DNA of 64,000 bases, from positions 36,921,251 through 36,985,250 of the forward strand of contig OX621247.1 in the NCBI GenBank assembly GCA_951640165.1, written 5' to 3'. Both the position numbers and the translations under genes were made by a program. Below the pieces are notes generated by a model. The model was not told the DNA's origin. It did no database searches and saw only the letters and a program-made list of their open reading frames with translations. Source of the stretch: Pseudoips prasinana (taxonomy: Eukaryota; Arthropoda; Insecta; Lepidoptera; Nolidae). Positions 15,652-25,148 of this stretch are shown piece by piece (the first letter of the stretch is position 1; the number at the start of each line of letters is the position of its first letter).

Positions 15652-18600
15652 TGGGTAGGGTCGAACATCGCATCCTCCAGGCGAACACCAACCACTGCAG
15701 AGCGGCACAGGATCTGCTCATGCAGACTGTGGCCGAGTGGATGGTGGACGTGGCGGTGGTCGCCGAGCCGTACTCGGTACCTGGCCGTTGGCTGGGTGAT
15801 CGAGACGGCTTGGTGGCGTTGGTGTCGCGGCCTGCCACGGACTCCCCTCCCCTCTCGCTTTTAGAGAGGGGTCCGGGATACGTGGCCGCCGCGTGGGGAG
15901 AAATAGCCCTGGTCGGGGTCTATTTCTCCCCAAACCGCCCTCTAAGGGACTTCGAGAATTTTCTCGAGGTCCTTACGGCAGTCGTCGGGAGGGCGGCGCC
16001 ACGCCAGGTAATGGTGTTAGGCGACCTGAACGCCAAGTCGGTGGCCTGGGGAAACCCAGCGGCGTCCTGCAACGTCCGGGGGCGCGCCGTCGAATTTTGG
16101 TCGGCTTCGTGCGGCGTGTCCCTCCTGAACAGGGGGGATGTTCACACGTGTGTGCGGCAACAGGGAGGGTCAGTGGTGGACGTGTCGTTCGCCACCCCTG
16201 TGCTAGCCACACGCGTCGTGAACTGGCGGGTGGAGATGGTGGAGACCCTGTCGGACCACCGATATGTGCGGTTCGACATCTCCACCCAGAGCCCGCGGGG
16301 GATGGCCCGCTCGGGCCAATCTCCCTTCCCGCGGTGGGCTCTCACCCGCCTGGACCGGGAGGCAGCCCTGGAGGCAGCGTTCCTCGAGGACTGGCTCTCG
16401 CCCCCTGTGGAGGTGACGGACGTGGACGCCGCAGCGGTCCAGCTGCGGAGGTCCCTGACCGAGGTGTGCAACTCCAGCATGCCTCGGTCTCGCCGTCCGC
16501 CTCCCCGTCGCGCCGTTTATTGGTGGACGGGGGAGCTGGCGGCGCTACGGGCCGCGTGCGTGGAGGCCAGGAGGGCCTACACGCGGAGTCGGCGGCGCAC
16601 CAGCCGATGTCAGGCTGAGGAGGACCGCCTCTACGCCTCTTACATGGAGGCAAAGACGGTCCTCAAGACGGCAATGTGCGCCGCCGAAGACTCGGCAAAG
16701 GCCGAGATGCTGGAGGGACTCGATAGGGATCCGTTTGGGAGGCCATATAAGCTGGCGCGGAGCCAGCTGCGCCCTTATGGCCCCCCACTAACGGAGACCC
16801 TAGAGCCGGCGTTGCTGGATGGGGTGGTTCGGTCACTGTTTCCGCGCAGGACCGAATTCACCCCACCAACGATGAACCCCCCACTGGGGGGGATGGTGGC
16901 TTCGCCGGCGGAGGAGGTCCCTCCGGTTTCGGCGGAGGAATTTGGCGCGGGGGTTCTTTCCCTCCGCGCGAAAAAGACGGCCCCTGGACCGGATGGCGTC
17001 CCCGCACGGGTGGTGGCCATCGCGGCGTCCCTAATGGAGCAGAGGTTTCGGGACCTCTTCAGCGCGTGCCTGACGGCTGGGAGGTTCCCGAAACTATGGA
17101 AGGAGGGGCAGCTTTGCCTGCTCCGGAAGGAGGGACGCCCGGTGGAATCCCCCTCGGCATACCGGCCCATCGTTCTGCTCGATGAGGTCGGTAAACTGTT
17201 CGAGGGGATCCTAGCCACCCGGCTTAACAGCCATTTGCGGGAGGTAGGGCCGGACCTGTCGGACGCCCAGTTCGGGTTTCGACAGGGGCGTTCGACGGTC
17301 GACGCGGTGGCCCTACTCAGGGGCCAAGTGCAGGAGGCGGTCGGAGCTGGGGACGGAGTGTTGGCGGTGTCGTTCGACATCGCCAACGCGTTCAACTCCG
17401 TGCCCCACTCGACCATATTGGAGGCACTCCGGTACCACGGAGTGCCCCAATATCTGCGGGCGATCCTGGCCAACTACCTGGAGGACCGGGAGGTCCTCCT
17501 GGCGGACAGGACGGCCAGGATCAGGCGCTACGGCGCGGAGTCCGGTGTTCCACAGGGTTCGGTGCTAGGGCCCCTCTTGTGGAACATCGGATTCGATTGG
17601 CTGCTGCGCGGCACCCTCCTCCAGGGCACGAGTGTCATCTGCTACGCGGATGACACTCTCCTCGTTGCCCGGGGGAGGGACTTTGGAGAGGCGGCCTGTC
17701 TGGCCTCGGCTGGCGGATCCTTAGTGGCAGGTAGGATCCGCCAGCTCGGTTTGAGGGTAGCGCTGAACAAGACCGAGCCCGTTTTCTTTCACGGGCCTCG
17801 GCAGCGCTGCCCTCCTGACGCCCACATCGTGGTGGAGGGCGTCCGGATAGGGGTCGGGGCCCAGATGAAGTATCTGGGCCTCGTGCTGGACAGCAGGTGG
17901 CGCTTCGGCCCGCACTTTAGCGGGCTGTCGACGCGCCTGCTGAAAGCCGCGGACGCCCTCTCATGGCTCCTCCCAAACCTGGGAGGGCCCAAGGAGCGAT
18001 GCCGGCGCCTCTATGCCGGCATCCTCAAGAGCATGGCCCTATATGGGGCACCCATCTGGGCGGACTCCCTCCATAGGAGGGAGAATGCAACCGCCATCCG
18101 CAGGCCCCAACGGGCCATTGCACAGCGGGTGGCGAGAGCCTACCGCTCAGTGGGCTTTGCGGCGGCGTGCGCTCTGGCCGGCACCCCTCCCTGGGAATTG
18201 GAGGCATGGGTGCTCGCCAGAGTGTACGAATGGGCGGCGCGGCGTAGGGCGCTGGGTGAGCGCCCCGCCGCGCAAGAGCGGGATGCCGTGCGGCGGGAGG
18301 CGAGGGACGCAATCGTCCTCCACTGGACACGGGACCTCGCCTCCGCCACATTTGGACGCCGGACGTTGGACGCGCTCGGTCCAGTCCTGCGGGACTGGCT
18401 CGAGCGATCCCACGGTTTCCTCTCTTTCCGTCTGGTGCAGGTGTTGTCCGGGCATGGTTGTTTCGGAACGCACCTGCATCGGATCCAGAGGGAGGAGACC
18501 CCGGCGTGCCACGACTGTGGAGCCGCGGAGGACACGGCGCAGCACACCCTCGAGGTGTGCCCAGCCTGGGCTGAGCTGCGCCGTGCCCTGACTGATGTGG

Positions 18601-18821
18601 TCGGGCAGGACCTCTCACTTCCCAGTGTGGTCAACTCCATGCTGGGGAGTGAGGAGGCTTGGGCGGCGGTTGCCTCCTTTTGCGAGAATGTCATGTCGCA
18701 AAAGGAGGCGGCGGAGCGCGCGCGGGAGGATGATCCTCTTGCGCCGCCGCTCCGCAGGCGAAGAAGGGGTGGGAGACGGCGGTTGTACGATCGTCGCCTC
18801 CCTCCTTCTGGTGGTGATTAG
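15651..18821 (+). CDS. ORF2 of G: endonuclease/reverse transcriptase (1056 aa)
   Basis: Complete and colinear with the F copy, with endonuclease GDLNAK and SDHRYV, RT YADD and CHDCG...H...C present. Private changes include EWMVDV near the N-terminus, QVMVLGDLNAK, and NKTEPVFFHG, where the other copies have NKTEAVFFHG. The proline sits soon after the palm in a conserved stretch and could lower activity; this is only a guess. The start ATG overlaps the ORF1 stop. Confidence 0.9.
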   Translation: MGRVEHRILQANTNHCRAAQDLLMQTVAEWMVDVAVVAEPYSVPGRWLGDRDGLVALVSRPATDSPPLSLLERGPGYVAAAWGEIALVGVYFSPNRPLRDFENFLEVLTAVVGRAAPRQVMVLGDLNAKSVAWGNPAASCNVRGRAVEFWSASCGVSLLNRGDVHTCVRQQGGSVVDVSFATPVLATRVVNWRVEMVETLSDHRYVRFDISTQSPRGMARSGQSPFPRWALTRLDREAALEAAFLEDWLSPPVEVTDVDAAAVQLRRSLTEVCNSSMPRSRRPPPRRAVYWWTGELAALRAACVEARRAYTRSRRRTSRCQAEEDRLYASYMEAKTVLKTAMCAAEDSAKAEMLEGLDRDPFGRPYKLARSQLRPYGPPLTETLEPALLDGVVRSLFPRRTEFTPPTMNPPLGGMVASPAEEVPPVSAEEFGAGVLSLRAKKTAPGPDGVPARVVAIAASLMEQRFRDLFSACLTAGRFPKLWKEGQLCLLRKEGRPVESPSAYRPIVLLDEVGKLFEGILATRLNSHLREVGPDLSDAQFGFRQGRSTVDAVALLRGQVQEAVGAGDGVLAVSFDIANAFNSVPHSTILEALRYHGVPQYLRAILANYLEDREVLLADRTARIRRYGAESGVPQGSVLGPLLWNIGFDWLLRGTLLQGTSVICYADDTLLVARGRDFGEAACLASAGGSLVAGRIRQLGLRVALNKTEPVFFHGPRQRCPPDAHIVVEGVRIGVGAQMKYLGLVLDSRWRFGPHFSGLSTRLLKAADALSWLLPNLGGPKERCRRLYAGILKSMALYGAPIWADSLHRRENATAIRRPQRAIAQRVARAYRSVGFAAACALAGTPPWELEAWVLARVYEWAARRRALGERPAAQERDAVRREARDAIVLHWTRDLASATFGRRTLDALGPVLRDWLERSHGFLSFRLVQVLSGHGCFGTHLHRIQREETPACHDCGAAEDTAQHTLEVCPAWAELRRALTDVVGQDLSLPSVVNSMLGSEEAWAAVASFCENVMSQKEAAERAREDDPLAPPLRRRRRGGRRRLYDRRLPPSGGD

Positions 18822-19153
18822 CGGGCGACAGGCGCGGGGGCGCCTTCGCTCGCATTGCACTAATCACCACCCTCGTCGGGCGGGAACGGCCGAGCACTCA
18901 CGGTCGTTCCCGGGCCCCTCCACTTTGGGAGGGGCGTGCGGGCCCCGCTGTAAAGGCGGGCGGTCGTCGGTGGGGGACTGGACGTAAAGGCTGTGCCGGT
19001 TTCCCAGTCCTCCTCCACACAGACGATGCGGGAGTGCCGCTGGGTTATTTTAGTGGGTATGCCGGGCTAGCCGGAGAGTCCCACATAACCCGTCCATCCC
19101 CCAATGGGCGGGTATGCGTAACGCATTTTTTCCCAGCGCAAACAAAAAAAAAA

Positions 19154-19187
19154 GGTTAGGTTAGGTTAGGTTAGGTTAGGTTAGGTT
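19154..19187 (+). repeat. TTAGG spacer G/H, 34 nt
   Basis: Perfect repeats in the common phase. Confidence 0.97.
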
Positions 19188-19341
19188 GGGGAACCACCCC
19201 ACAGTGCTTGCGTCCACGTCGCGTTCCCCGGAAACGTCCCAGTTCTGACCACCGTAACGGAGTGGCAGACTGGGTACGGCCAAAGTGCACTGTGCATCGT
19301 AGCAAACATCTGCCTTGACTGCTACGTATCTGCTTGTTAGT

Positions 19342-21453
19342 ATGCCTAAACCATTGCGGGATGCCCTCGGGCATTTTGCCAAAAAAGGCCCTTCTCAGGG
19401 CCAACCAAAAGGCCCTTCTCAGGGCCAACCCAAAGGCCCTTCTCAGGGCCAACCAAAAGGCCCTTCTCAGGGCCAACGCGACGTATCAGCGTCGAGTGAA
19501 GGTAGAGCCTTCTACGGCGGGAGGGCGGGCGAATTGTCGGACTCCGACAACGAGTCCGCAGAGTCGGATGCCAGCTCCATGGTGATCGATGCTCGATCAC
19601 GATCGGCATCGAGGAAGCGGAGCTTCCTTAAGGTCGTGTCCGATGGCTCCTCGGGCTCAGGCTCGGCGAAGGAGCCTAAAAAGAGGGTCAAAGCCAAAAA
19701 GGCATTGAAAGCAGGAGACACCCACGACGTGGGTTTGGCCGATGCCCAGCGTGAGTTGGACCTGGCACGGCGGGAGCAGCTCCAGCAAGAGCTGGAGGAG
19801 CGGGTTGCTGCCAAGGAGGAGCGGGCGCGCGTCGCTCGTGCCAAGGCCGAGTACGGCGCGTCCCGCGTCCTGTACGCGGACCACTCCCTGGCCGAATTGC
19901 AGCGGATGGCCTTGGAGGACGAGGAGGTGATCGTCGAGGTCGCCACCAAGTCCTCCCACCTAAAAGGGACTTTTCAGAAGTCCCTTAAATGCCGGGCCGC
20001 GAGCATGCGTGGCATCGTCGCGGAGCTGGTCGACCGCAAGGCCAGCGACGAGTCGCGGCAACTGCAGGCGAAAGTGGATCGCCTGCAGTCGGAGGTGAGC
20101 CAGCTTCACCTGAAGCTGGCTGAAGCCACGGCCCGGCCATCGCAAGCCGAGCCCGGACCTGCGGCGGAGGGTCTTTCCTCCACTCCCGGCCTTGAGGATG
20201 TCCTCCGCAGGGTCATGGTGGAGGAGAGGGCGTTCGTTCGCTCCTGCCTAGCGGGCATCGAGGACCGGCTCCTACCGGAGAAACGCCTCCGACCTCCGCT
20301 TGCGGCAGACAAGAGGCGAGAGGAGCGAGTGGAAACCTCCCAGAGGGAAGACGCCCTACTCCCTTCGACCACCCCGACCAACCAGCAGGGCTGGACGAAG
20401 GTGGTCGGTAAGGGCAAGGGAAAAAGGACGGCAGCTGTCGTCCCTGCCGTTCCCGCCACCACCACTCCCAGCCATTCGCAGCCGACTGGCAAAGGGAAGG
20501 GAAAAGGGAAAGGGAAGGGGAAGAGCACCCCCCCAGCCCCAGCCGTCCCCGCCACCACCCCTGCTGGTCAGTCGACTGGCACGGGAAAGGGGAAGGGTTC
20601 GACCCCAGCCGGTGTCAGGAGGAACTTGGTTCCTCCCAAGACCGCAGCCGTCGTGATGACGCTCACCACGGAGGCTGCGGAGCGGGGCGAGACGTACGCG
20701 TCCGTGATGTTGCGGGCGCGTGCCAATGCCGATCCTACCAAATTGGGGATCGGTAAAGTCTCGTGCCGCCGGACGCAGGCTGGGGCTCGAATTTTCGAGT
20801 TCCCGGGTGCCGAGGGCGCGAAGAACGCGGACCTCTTTGCAGCGAAGCTGCAGGAGGTCATCGCGAACTCGGCGAAGGTGGCCAGGCCGGTGAAGTCGGC
20901 GGCCATCGAGGTGACGGACCTGGATGACTCCGTCACCAGGGAGGAGGTGGTGGCAGCGATCGCAGCCATTGGGGGCTGCGAAGTCGCAGCGGTGCAGGGC
21001 GGGGGCATCAGGCCCGGGTGCGGCGGCATGGGCACTATTCGCCTGGAGTGCCCAGTCGCCGCTGCCAAAGCCGTCCTCGAGAAGGGACGGCTCGCCGTCG
21101 GGTTCAGCTCGGCGGCGGTCCGGGCCCTTGAGGTCCTGCCGTTGAGGTGTTACCGGTGCTTCGGCATCGGTCACACCCGGGCCCTCTGTCCGTCCAGTGT
21201 CGACAGGGCGGACAGCTGCTACCGCTGCGGCAAGGAGGGGCACAAAGCCGCCTCCTGCGAGGCCACCGCACCGCACTGCGCGGTGTGTGCCGCCAGTGGC
21301 CGCCCTGCGGGCCACATTATGAAGGGGAGGAATTGTATTCCTCCCCTTAAGAAGGGCAAAGTGCAGGCGCCGACCCGGCCTGTCGCTGCCACCGCCACCC
21401 CAGTAGCTGGGACCTCGGCGGCTGTGGAGGAGGAGAGTGCGATGTTCGATTAA
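19342..21453 (+). CDS. ORF1 of H: gag-like protein (703 aa)
   Basis: The start ATG gives MPKPLRDALGHFAKKG, with L for A at residue 5. Four repeat units are followed by RDVSASSEG and a Ser/Asp-rich segment ending KKRVKAKKALK. The Lys-Gly tract is the longest form (KGKGKGKGKGKS). The C-terminus reads VEEESAMFD, shared only with O, against VEEGGAMTD in most copies. Zinc knuckles CYRCFGIGHTRALC and CYRCGKEGHKAASC are intact. Confidence 0.9.
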   Translation: MPKPLRDALGHFAKKGPSQGQPKGPSQGQPKGPSQGQPKGPSQGQRDVSASSEGRAFYGGRAGELSDSDNESAESDASSMVIDARSRSASRKRSFLKVVSDGSSGSGSAKEPKKRVKAKKALKAGDTHDVGLADAQRELDLARREQLQQELEERVAAKEERARVARAKAEYGASRVLYADHSLAELQRMALEDEEVIVEVATKSSHLKGTFQKSLKCRAASMRGIVAELVDRKASDESRQLQAKVDRLQSEVSQLHLKLAEATARPSQAEPGPAAEGLSSTPGLEDVLRRVMVEERAFVRSCLAGIEDRLLPEKRLRPPLAADKRREERVETSQREDALLPSTTPTNQQGWTKVVGKGKGKRTAAVVPAVPATTTPSHSQPTGKGKGKGKGKGKSTPPAPAVPATTPAGQSTGTGKGKGSTPAGVRRNLVPPKTAAVVMTLTTEAAERGETYASVMLRARANADPTKLGIGKVSCRRTQAGARIFEFPGAEGAKNADLFAAKLQEVIANSAKVARPVKSAAIEVTDLDDSVTREEVVAAIAAIGGCEVAAVQGGGIRPGCGGMGTIRLECPVAAAKAVLEKGRLAVGFSSAAVRALEVLPLRCYRCFGIGHTRALCPSSVDRADSCYRCGKEGHKAASCEATAPHCAVCAASGRPAGHIMKGRNCIPPLKKGKVQAPTRPVAATATPVAGTSAAVEEESAMFD
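19387..19474 (+). repeat. 24-bp coding minisatellite in ORF1 of H, 4 units
   Basis: Four units. AACCAAAA and AACCCAAA linkers alternate, unlike the usual pattern of AACCAAAA only before the last unit. Confidence 0.95.
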
Positions 21454-24400
21454 TGGGTAGAGTCGAACATCGCATCCTCCAGGCGAACACCAACCACTGC
21501 AGAGCGGCACAGGATCTGCTGATGCAGACTGTGGCCGAGTGGTTGGTGGACGTGGCGGTGGTCGCCGAGCCGTACTCGGTACCTGGCCGTTGGCTGGGTG
21601 ATCGGGACGGCTTGGTGGCGTTGGTGTCGCGGCCTGCCACGGACTCCCCTCCCCTCTCGCTTTTAGAGAGGGGTCCGGGATACGTGGCCGCCGCGTGGGG
21701 AGAAATAGCCCTGGTCGGGGTCTATTTCTCCCCAAACCGCCCTCTAAGGGACTTCGAGAACTTTCTCGAGGTCCTAACGGCAGTCGTCGGGAGGGCGGCA
21801 CCACGTCAGGTCGTCATACTGGGCGACCTGAACGCCAAGGCGGTGGCCTGGGGCAACCCAGCGGCGTCCTGCAACGTCCGGGGGCACGCCGTCGAATTTT
21901 GGTCGGCTTCGTGCGGCGTGTCCCTCCTGAACAGGGGGGATGTTCACACGTGTGTGCGGCAACGGGGAGGGTCAGTGGTGGACGTATCGTTCGCCACCCC
22001 CGTTCTAGCCGCCCGCGTCGTGAACTGGCGGGTGGAGATGGTGGAGACCCTGTCGGACCACCGATATGTGCGGTTCGACATCTCCACCCAGAGCCCGCGG
22101 GGGATGGCCCGCTCGGGCCAATCACCCTTCCCGCGGTGGGCTCTCACCCGCCTGGACCGGGAGTCAGCCCAGGAGGCGGCGTTCCTCGAGGACTGGCTCT
22201 CGCCCCCTGTGGAGGGCACGGACGTGGACGCCGCAGCGGTTCGGCTGCGGGGGTCCCTGACCGAGGTGTGCAACTCCAGCATGCCTCGGTCTCGCCGTCC
22301 GCCTCCCCGTCGCGCCGTTTATTGGTGGACGGTGGAGCTGGCGGGGCTCCGGGCCGCGTGCGTGGAGGCCAGGAGGGCCTACACGCGGAGTCGGCGGCGC
22401 ACCAGCCGATGTCAGGCTGAGGAGGACCGCCTCTACGCCTCTTACCTAGAGGCAAAGACGGTCCTCAAGTCGGAAATGTGCGCCGCCGAGGACTCGGCAA
22501 AGGCCGAGATGCTGGAGGGCCTCGACAGGGATCCGTTTGGGAGGCCGTATAAGCAGGCGCGGAGCCAGCTGCGCCCTTACGGTCCCCCACTAACGGAGAC
22601 CCTAGAGCCGGCGTTGCTGGATGGGGTGGTTCGGTCACTGTTTCCGCGCAGGACCGAATTCACCCCACCAACGATGAACCCCCCACTGGGGGGGGTGGTG
22701 GCTTCGCCGGAGGAGGAGGTCCCTCCAGTATCGGTGGAGGAACTTCGCGCGGGGGTTCTGTCCCTCCGCGCGAAGAAGACGGCCCCTGGACCGGATGGTG
22801 TCCCCGCACGGGTGGTGGCCATCGCGGCGTCCCTCATGGAGGAGAGGTTTCGGGACCTCTTCAGCGCGTGCCTGACGGCTGGGAGGTTCCCGAAGATCTG
22901 GAAGGAGGGGCAGCTTTGCCTGCTCCGGAAGGAGGGACGCCCGGTGGACTCCCCCTCGGCATACCGGCCCATCGTTCTGCTCGATGAGGTCGGTAAATTG
23001 TTCGAGGGGATCATCGCCACCCGGCTTAATAGCCAGTTGCGGGAGGTAGGGCCAGACCTGTCGGACGCCCAGTTCGGGTTTCGACAGGGGCGTTCGACGG
23101 TCGACGCGGTGGCCCTACTCAGGGGCCAAGTGCAGGAGGCGGTTAGAGCTGGGGACGGAGTGTTGGCGGTGTCGTTCGACATCGCCAACGCGTTCAACTC
23201 CGTGCCCCACTCGACCATATTGGAGGCACTCCGGTACCACGGAGTGCCCCAATATCTGCGGGTGATCCTGGCCAACTACCTGGAGGACCGGGACGTCCTC
23301 CTGGCGGACAGGACGGCCAGGATCAGGCGCTACGGCGCGGAGTCCGGTGTTCCACAAGGCTCGGTGCTAGGGCCCCTCTTGTGGAACATCGGATTCGATT
23401 GGCTCCTGCGGGGCACCCTCCTCCAGGGCACGAGTGTCATCTGCTACGCGGATGACACTCTCCTCGTTGCCCGGGGGAGGGACTTTCGGGAGGCGGCCTG
23501 TTTGGCCTCGGCTGGCGGATCCTTAGTGGCAGGTAGGATCCGCCAGCTTGGTTTGAGGGTAGCGCTGAACAAGACCGAGGCCGTGTTCTTTCACGGGCCT
23601 CGGCAGCGCTGCCCTCCTGACGCCCACATCGTGGTGGAGGGCGTCCGGATAGGGGTCGGGGCCCAGATGAAGTATCTGGGCCTCGTGCTGGACAGCAGGT
23701 GGCGCTTCGGCCCGCACTTCAGCGGGCTGTCGACGCGCCTGCTGAAAGCCGCGGACGCCCTCTCATGGCTCCTCCCAAACCTGGGAGGGCCGAAGGAGCG
23801 ATGCCGGCGCCTCTATGCCGGCATCCTCAAGAGCATGGCCCTTTACGGGGCACCCATCTGGGCGGACTCCCTCCACAGGAGGGAGAATGCAACCGCCATC
23901 CGCAGGCCCCAACGGGCCATTGCACAGCGGGTGGCGAGAGCCTACCGCTCAGTGGGCTTTGCGGCGGCGTGCGCTCTGGCCGGCACCCCTCCCTGGGAAT
24001 TGGAGGCATGGGTGCTCGCCAGAGTGTACGAATGGGTGGCGCGTCGTAGGGCGCTAGGTGAGCGCCCCGCCGCGGAAGAGCGGGAGGCCGTGCGGCGGGA
24101 GGCGAGGGATGCCATCGTCCTCCACTGGGCACGCGACCTTGCCTCCGCCACATTTGGACGCCGGACGCTGGACGCGCTCGGTCCAGTCCTGCGGGACTGG
24201 CTCGAGCGACCCCACGGTTTCCTCTCCTTCCGTCTGGTGCAGGTGTTGTCCGGGCATGGCTGCTTCGGAACGCACCTGCATCGGATCCAGAGGGAGGAAA
24301 CCCCGGCGTGCCATGACTGTGGAGCCGCGGAGGACACGGCGCAGCACACCCTCGAGGTGTGCCCAGCCTGGGCTGAGCTGCGCCGTGCCCTGACCGATGT

Positions 24401-24623
24401 AGTCGGGTTAGACCTCTCACTTCCCAGTGTGGTGAACTCCATGCTGGGGAGTGAGGAGGCTTGGGCGGCGGTTGCCTCCTTTTGCGAGGATGTAATGTCG
24501 CAAAAGGAGGCGGCGGAGCGCGCGCGGGAGGATGATCCTCTCGCGCCACCGCTCCGCAGGCGAAGGAGGGGTAGGAGAAGGCGGTTGTACGACCGTCGCC
24601 TCCCACCCTCTGGTGGTGATTAG
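21453..24623 (+). CDS. ORF2 of H: endonuclease/reverse transcriptase (1056 aa)
   Basis: Complete. The endonuclease half (VVILGDLNAKAVAW, NVRGHAVEFWSASC) is identical by eye to A and O but lacks their two extra glycines. From about residue 860 it diverges from O: YEWVARRRALGERPAAEERE, LHWARDLAS and VGLDLS. RT motifs DIANAFNSV and YADD are intact, with a single D for E in YLEDRDVLL. The tail reads RRRRRGRRRRLYDRR, more basic than in the other copies. Confidence 0.9.
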   Translation: MGRVEHRILQANTNHCRAAQDLLMQTVAEWLVDVAVVAEPYSVPGRWLGDRDGLVALVSRPATDSPPLSLLERGPGYVAAAWGEIALVGVYFSPNRPLRDFENFLEVLTAVVGRAAPRQVVILGDLNAKAVAWGNPAASCNVRGHAVEFWSASCGVSLLNRGDVHTCVRQRGGSVVDVSFATPVLAARVVNWRVEMVETLSDHRYVRFDISTQSPRGMARSGQSPFPRWALTRLDRESAQEAAFLEDWLSPPVEGTDVDAAAVRLRGSLTEVCNSSMPRSRRPPPRRAVYWWTVELAGLRAACVEARRAYTRSRRRTSRCQAEEDRLYASYLEAKTVLKSEMCAAEDSAKAEMLEGLDRDPFGRPYKQARSQLRPYGPPLTETLEPALLDGVVRSLFPRRTEFTPPTMNPPLGGVVASPEEEVPPVSVEELRAGVLSLRAKKTAPGPDGVPARVVAIAASLMEERFRDLFSACLTAGRFPKIWKEGQLCLLRKEGRPVDSPSAYRPIVLLDEVGKLFEGIIATRLNSQLREVGPDLSDAQFGFRQGRSTVDAVALLRGQVQEAVRAGDGVLAVSFDIANAFNSVPHSTILEALRYHGVPQYLRVILANYLEDRDVLLADRTARIRRYGAESGVPQGSVLGPLLWNIGFDWLLRGTLLQGTSVICYADDTLLVARGRDFREAACLASAGGSLVAGRIRQLGLRVALNKTEAVFFHGPRQRCPPDAHIVVEGVRIGVGAQMKYLGLVLDSRWRFGPHFSGLSTRLLKAADALSWLLPNLGGPKERCRRLYAGILKSMALYGAPIWADSLHRRENATAIRRPQRAIAQRVARAYRSVGFAAACALAGTPPWELEAWVLARVYEWVARRRALGERPAAEEREAVRREARDAIVLHWARDLASATFGRRTLDALGPVLRDWLERPHGFLSFRLVQVLSGHGCFGTHLHRIQREETPACHDCGAAEDTAQHTLEVCPAWAELRRALTDVVGLDLSLPSVVNSMLGSEEAWAAVASFCEDVMSQKEAAERAREDDPLAPPLRRRRRGRRRRLYDRRLPPSGGD

Positions 24624-24945
24624 CGGGCGATAGGCGCGGGGGCGCCTTCGCTCGCATTGCACTAATCACCACCCTCGTCGGGCGGGAACGGCCGAGCACT
24701 CACGGTCGTTCCCGGGCCCCTCCACTAAGGGAGGGGCGTGCGGGCCCCGCTGTAAAGGCGGGCGGTCGTCGGTGGGGGACTGGACGTAAAGGCTGTGCCG
24801 GTTTCCCAGTCCTCCTCCACACAGACGATGCGGGAGTGCCGCTGGGTTATTTTAGTGGGTATGCCGGAGTAGCCGGAGAGTCCCACATAACCCGTCCATC
24901 CCCCAATGGGCGGGTATGCGTAACGCATTTTTTCCCAGCGCAAAC

Positions 24946-24974
<29 letters not shown>

Positions 24975-24976
<2 letters not shown>

Positions 24977-24988
24977 TTAGGTTAGGTT
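24975..24988 (+). repeat. TTAGG spacer H/I, 14 nt
   Basis: GGTTAGGTTAGGTT. It is followed by four extra bases GGCG before the usual element start. Confidence 0.95.
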
Positions 24989-25148
24989 GGCGGGGGAACC
25001 ACCCCACAGTGCTTGCGTCCACGTCGCGTTCCCCGGAAACGTCCCAGTTCTGACCACCGTAACGGAGTGGCAGACTGGGTACGGCTAAAGTGCACTGTGC
25101 ATCGTAGCGACTATTTGCCTTGAGTGCTGCGATACTGCTTTGTTCGGA

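Larger units (their letters stand above)
13385..19153 (+). mobile_element. Element G: full-length SART-like family 1 retrotransposon (copy 2)
   Basis: 5' UTR 13385-13536, ORF1, ORF2, 3' UTR and the shortest poly(A) in the window (10 nt, 19144-19153). The pre-AUG hairpin uses the CGTAAC (13495-13500)/GTTACG (13519-13524) version. The 3' UTR has CCGGGCTAGCCGG in place of CCGGAGTAGCCGG, shared with L. Confidence 0.93.
19188..24974 (+). mobile_element. Element H: full-length SART-like family 1 retrotransposon (copy 3)
   Basis: 5' UTR 19188-19341 with the CGTAGC (19298-19303)/GCTACG (19321-19326) hairpin, both ORFs, 3' UTR and a 29-nt poly(A) (24946-24974). ORF1 3' end and ORF2 5' half closely match O. 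The ORF2 end (GTAGGAGAAGGCGG, CCACCCTCTGG, GGCGATAGG) matches the L-type ending, so H looks mosaic. Confidence 0.93.
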
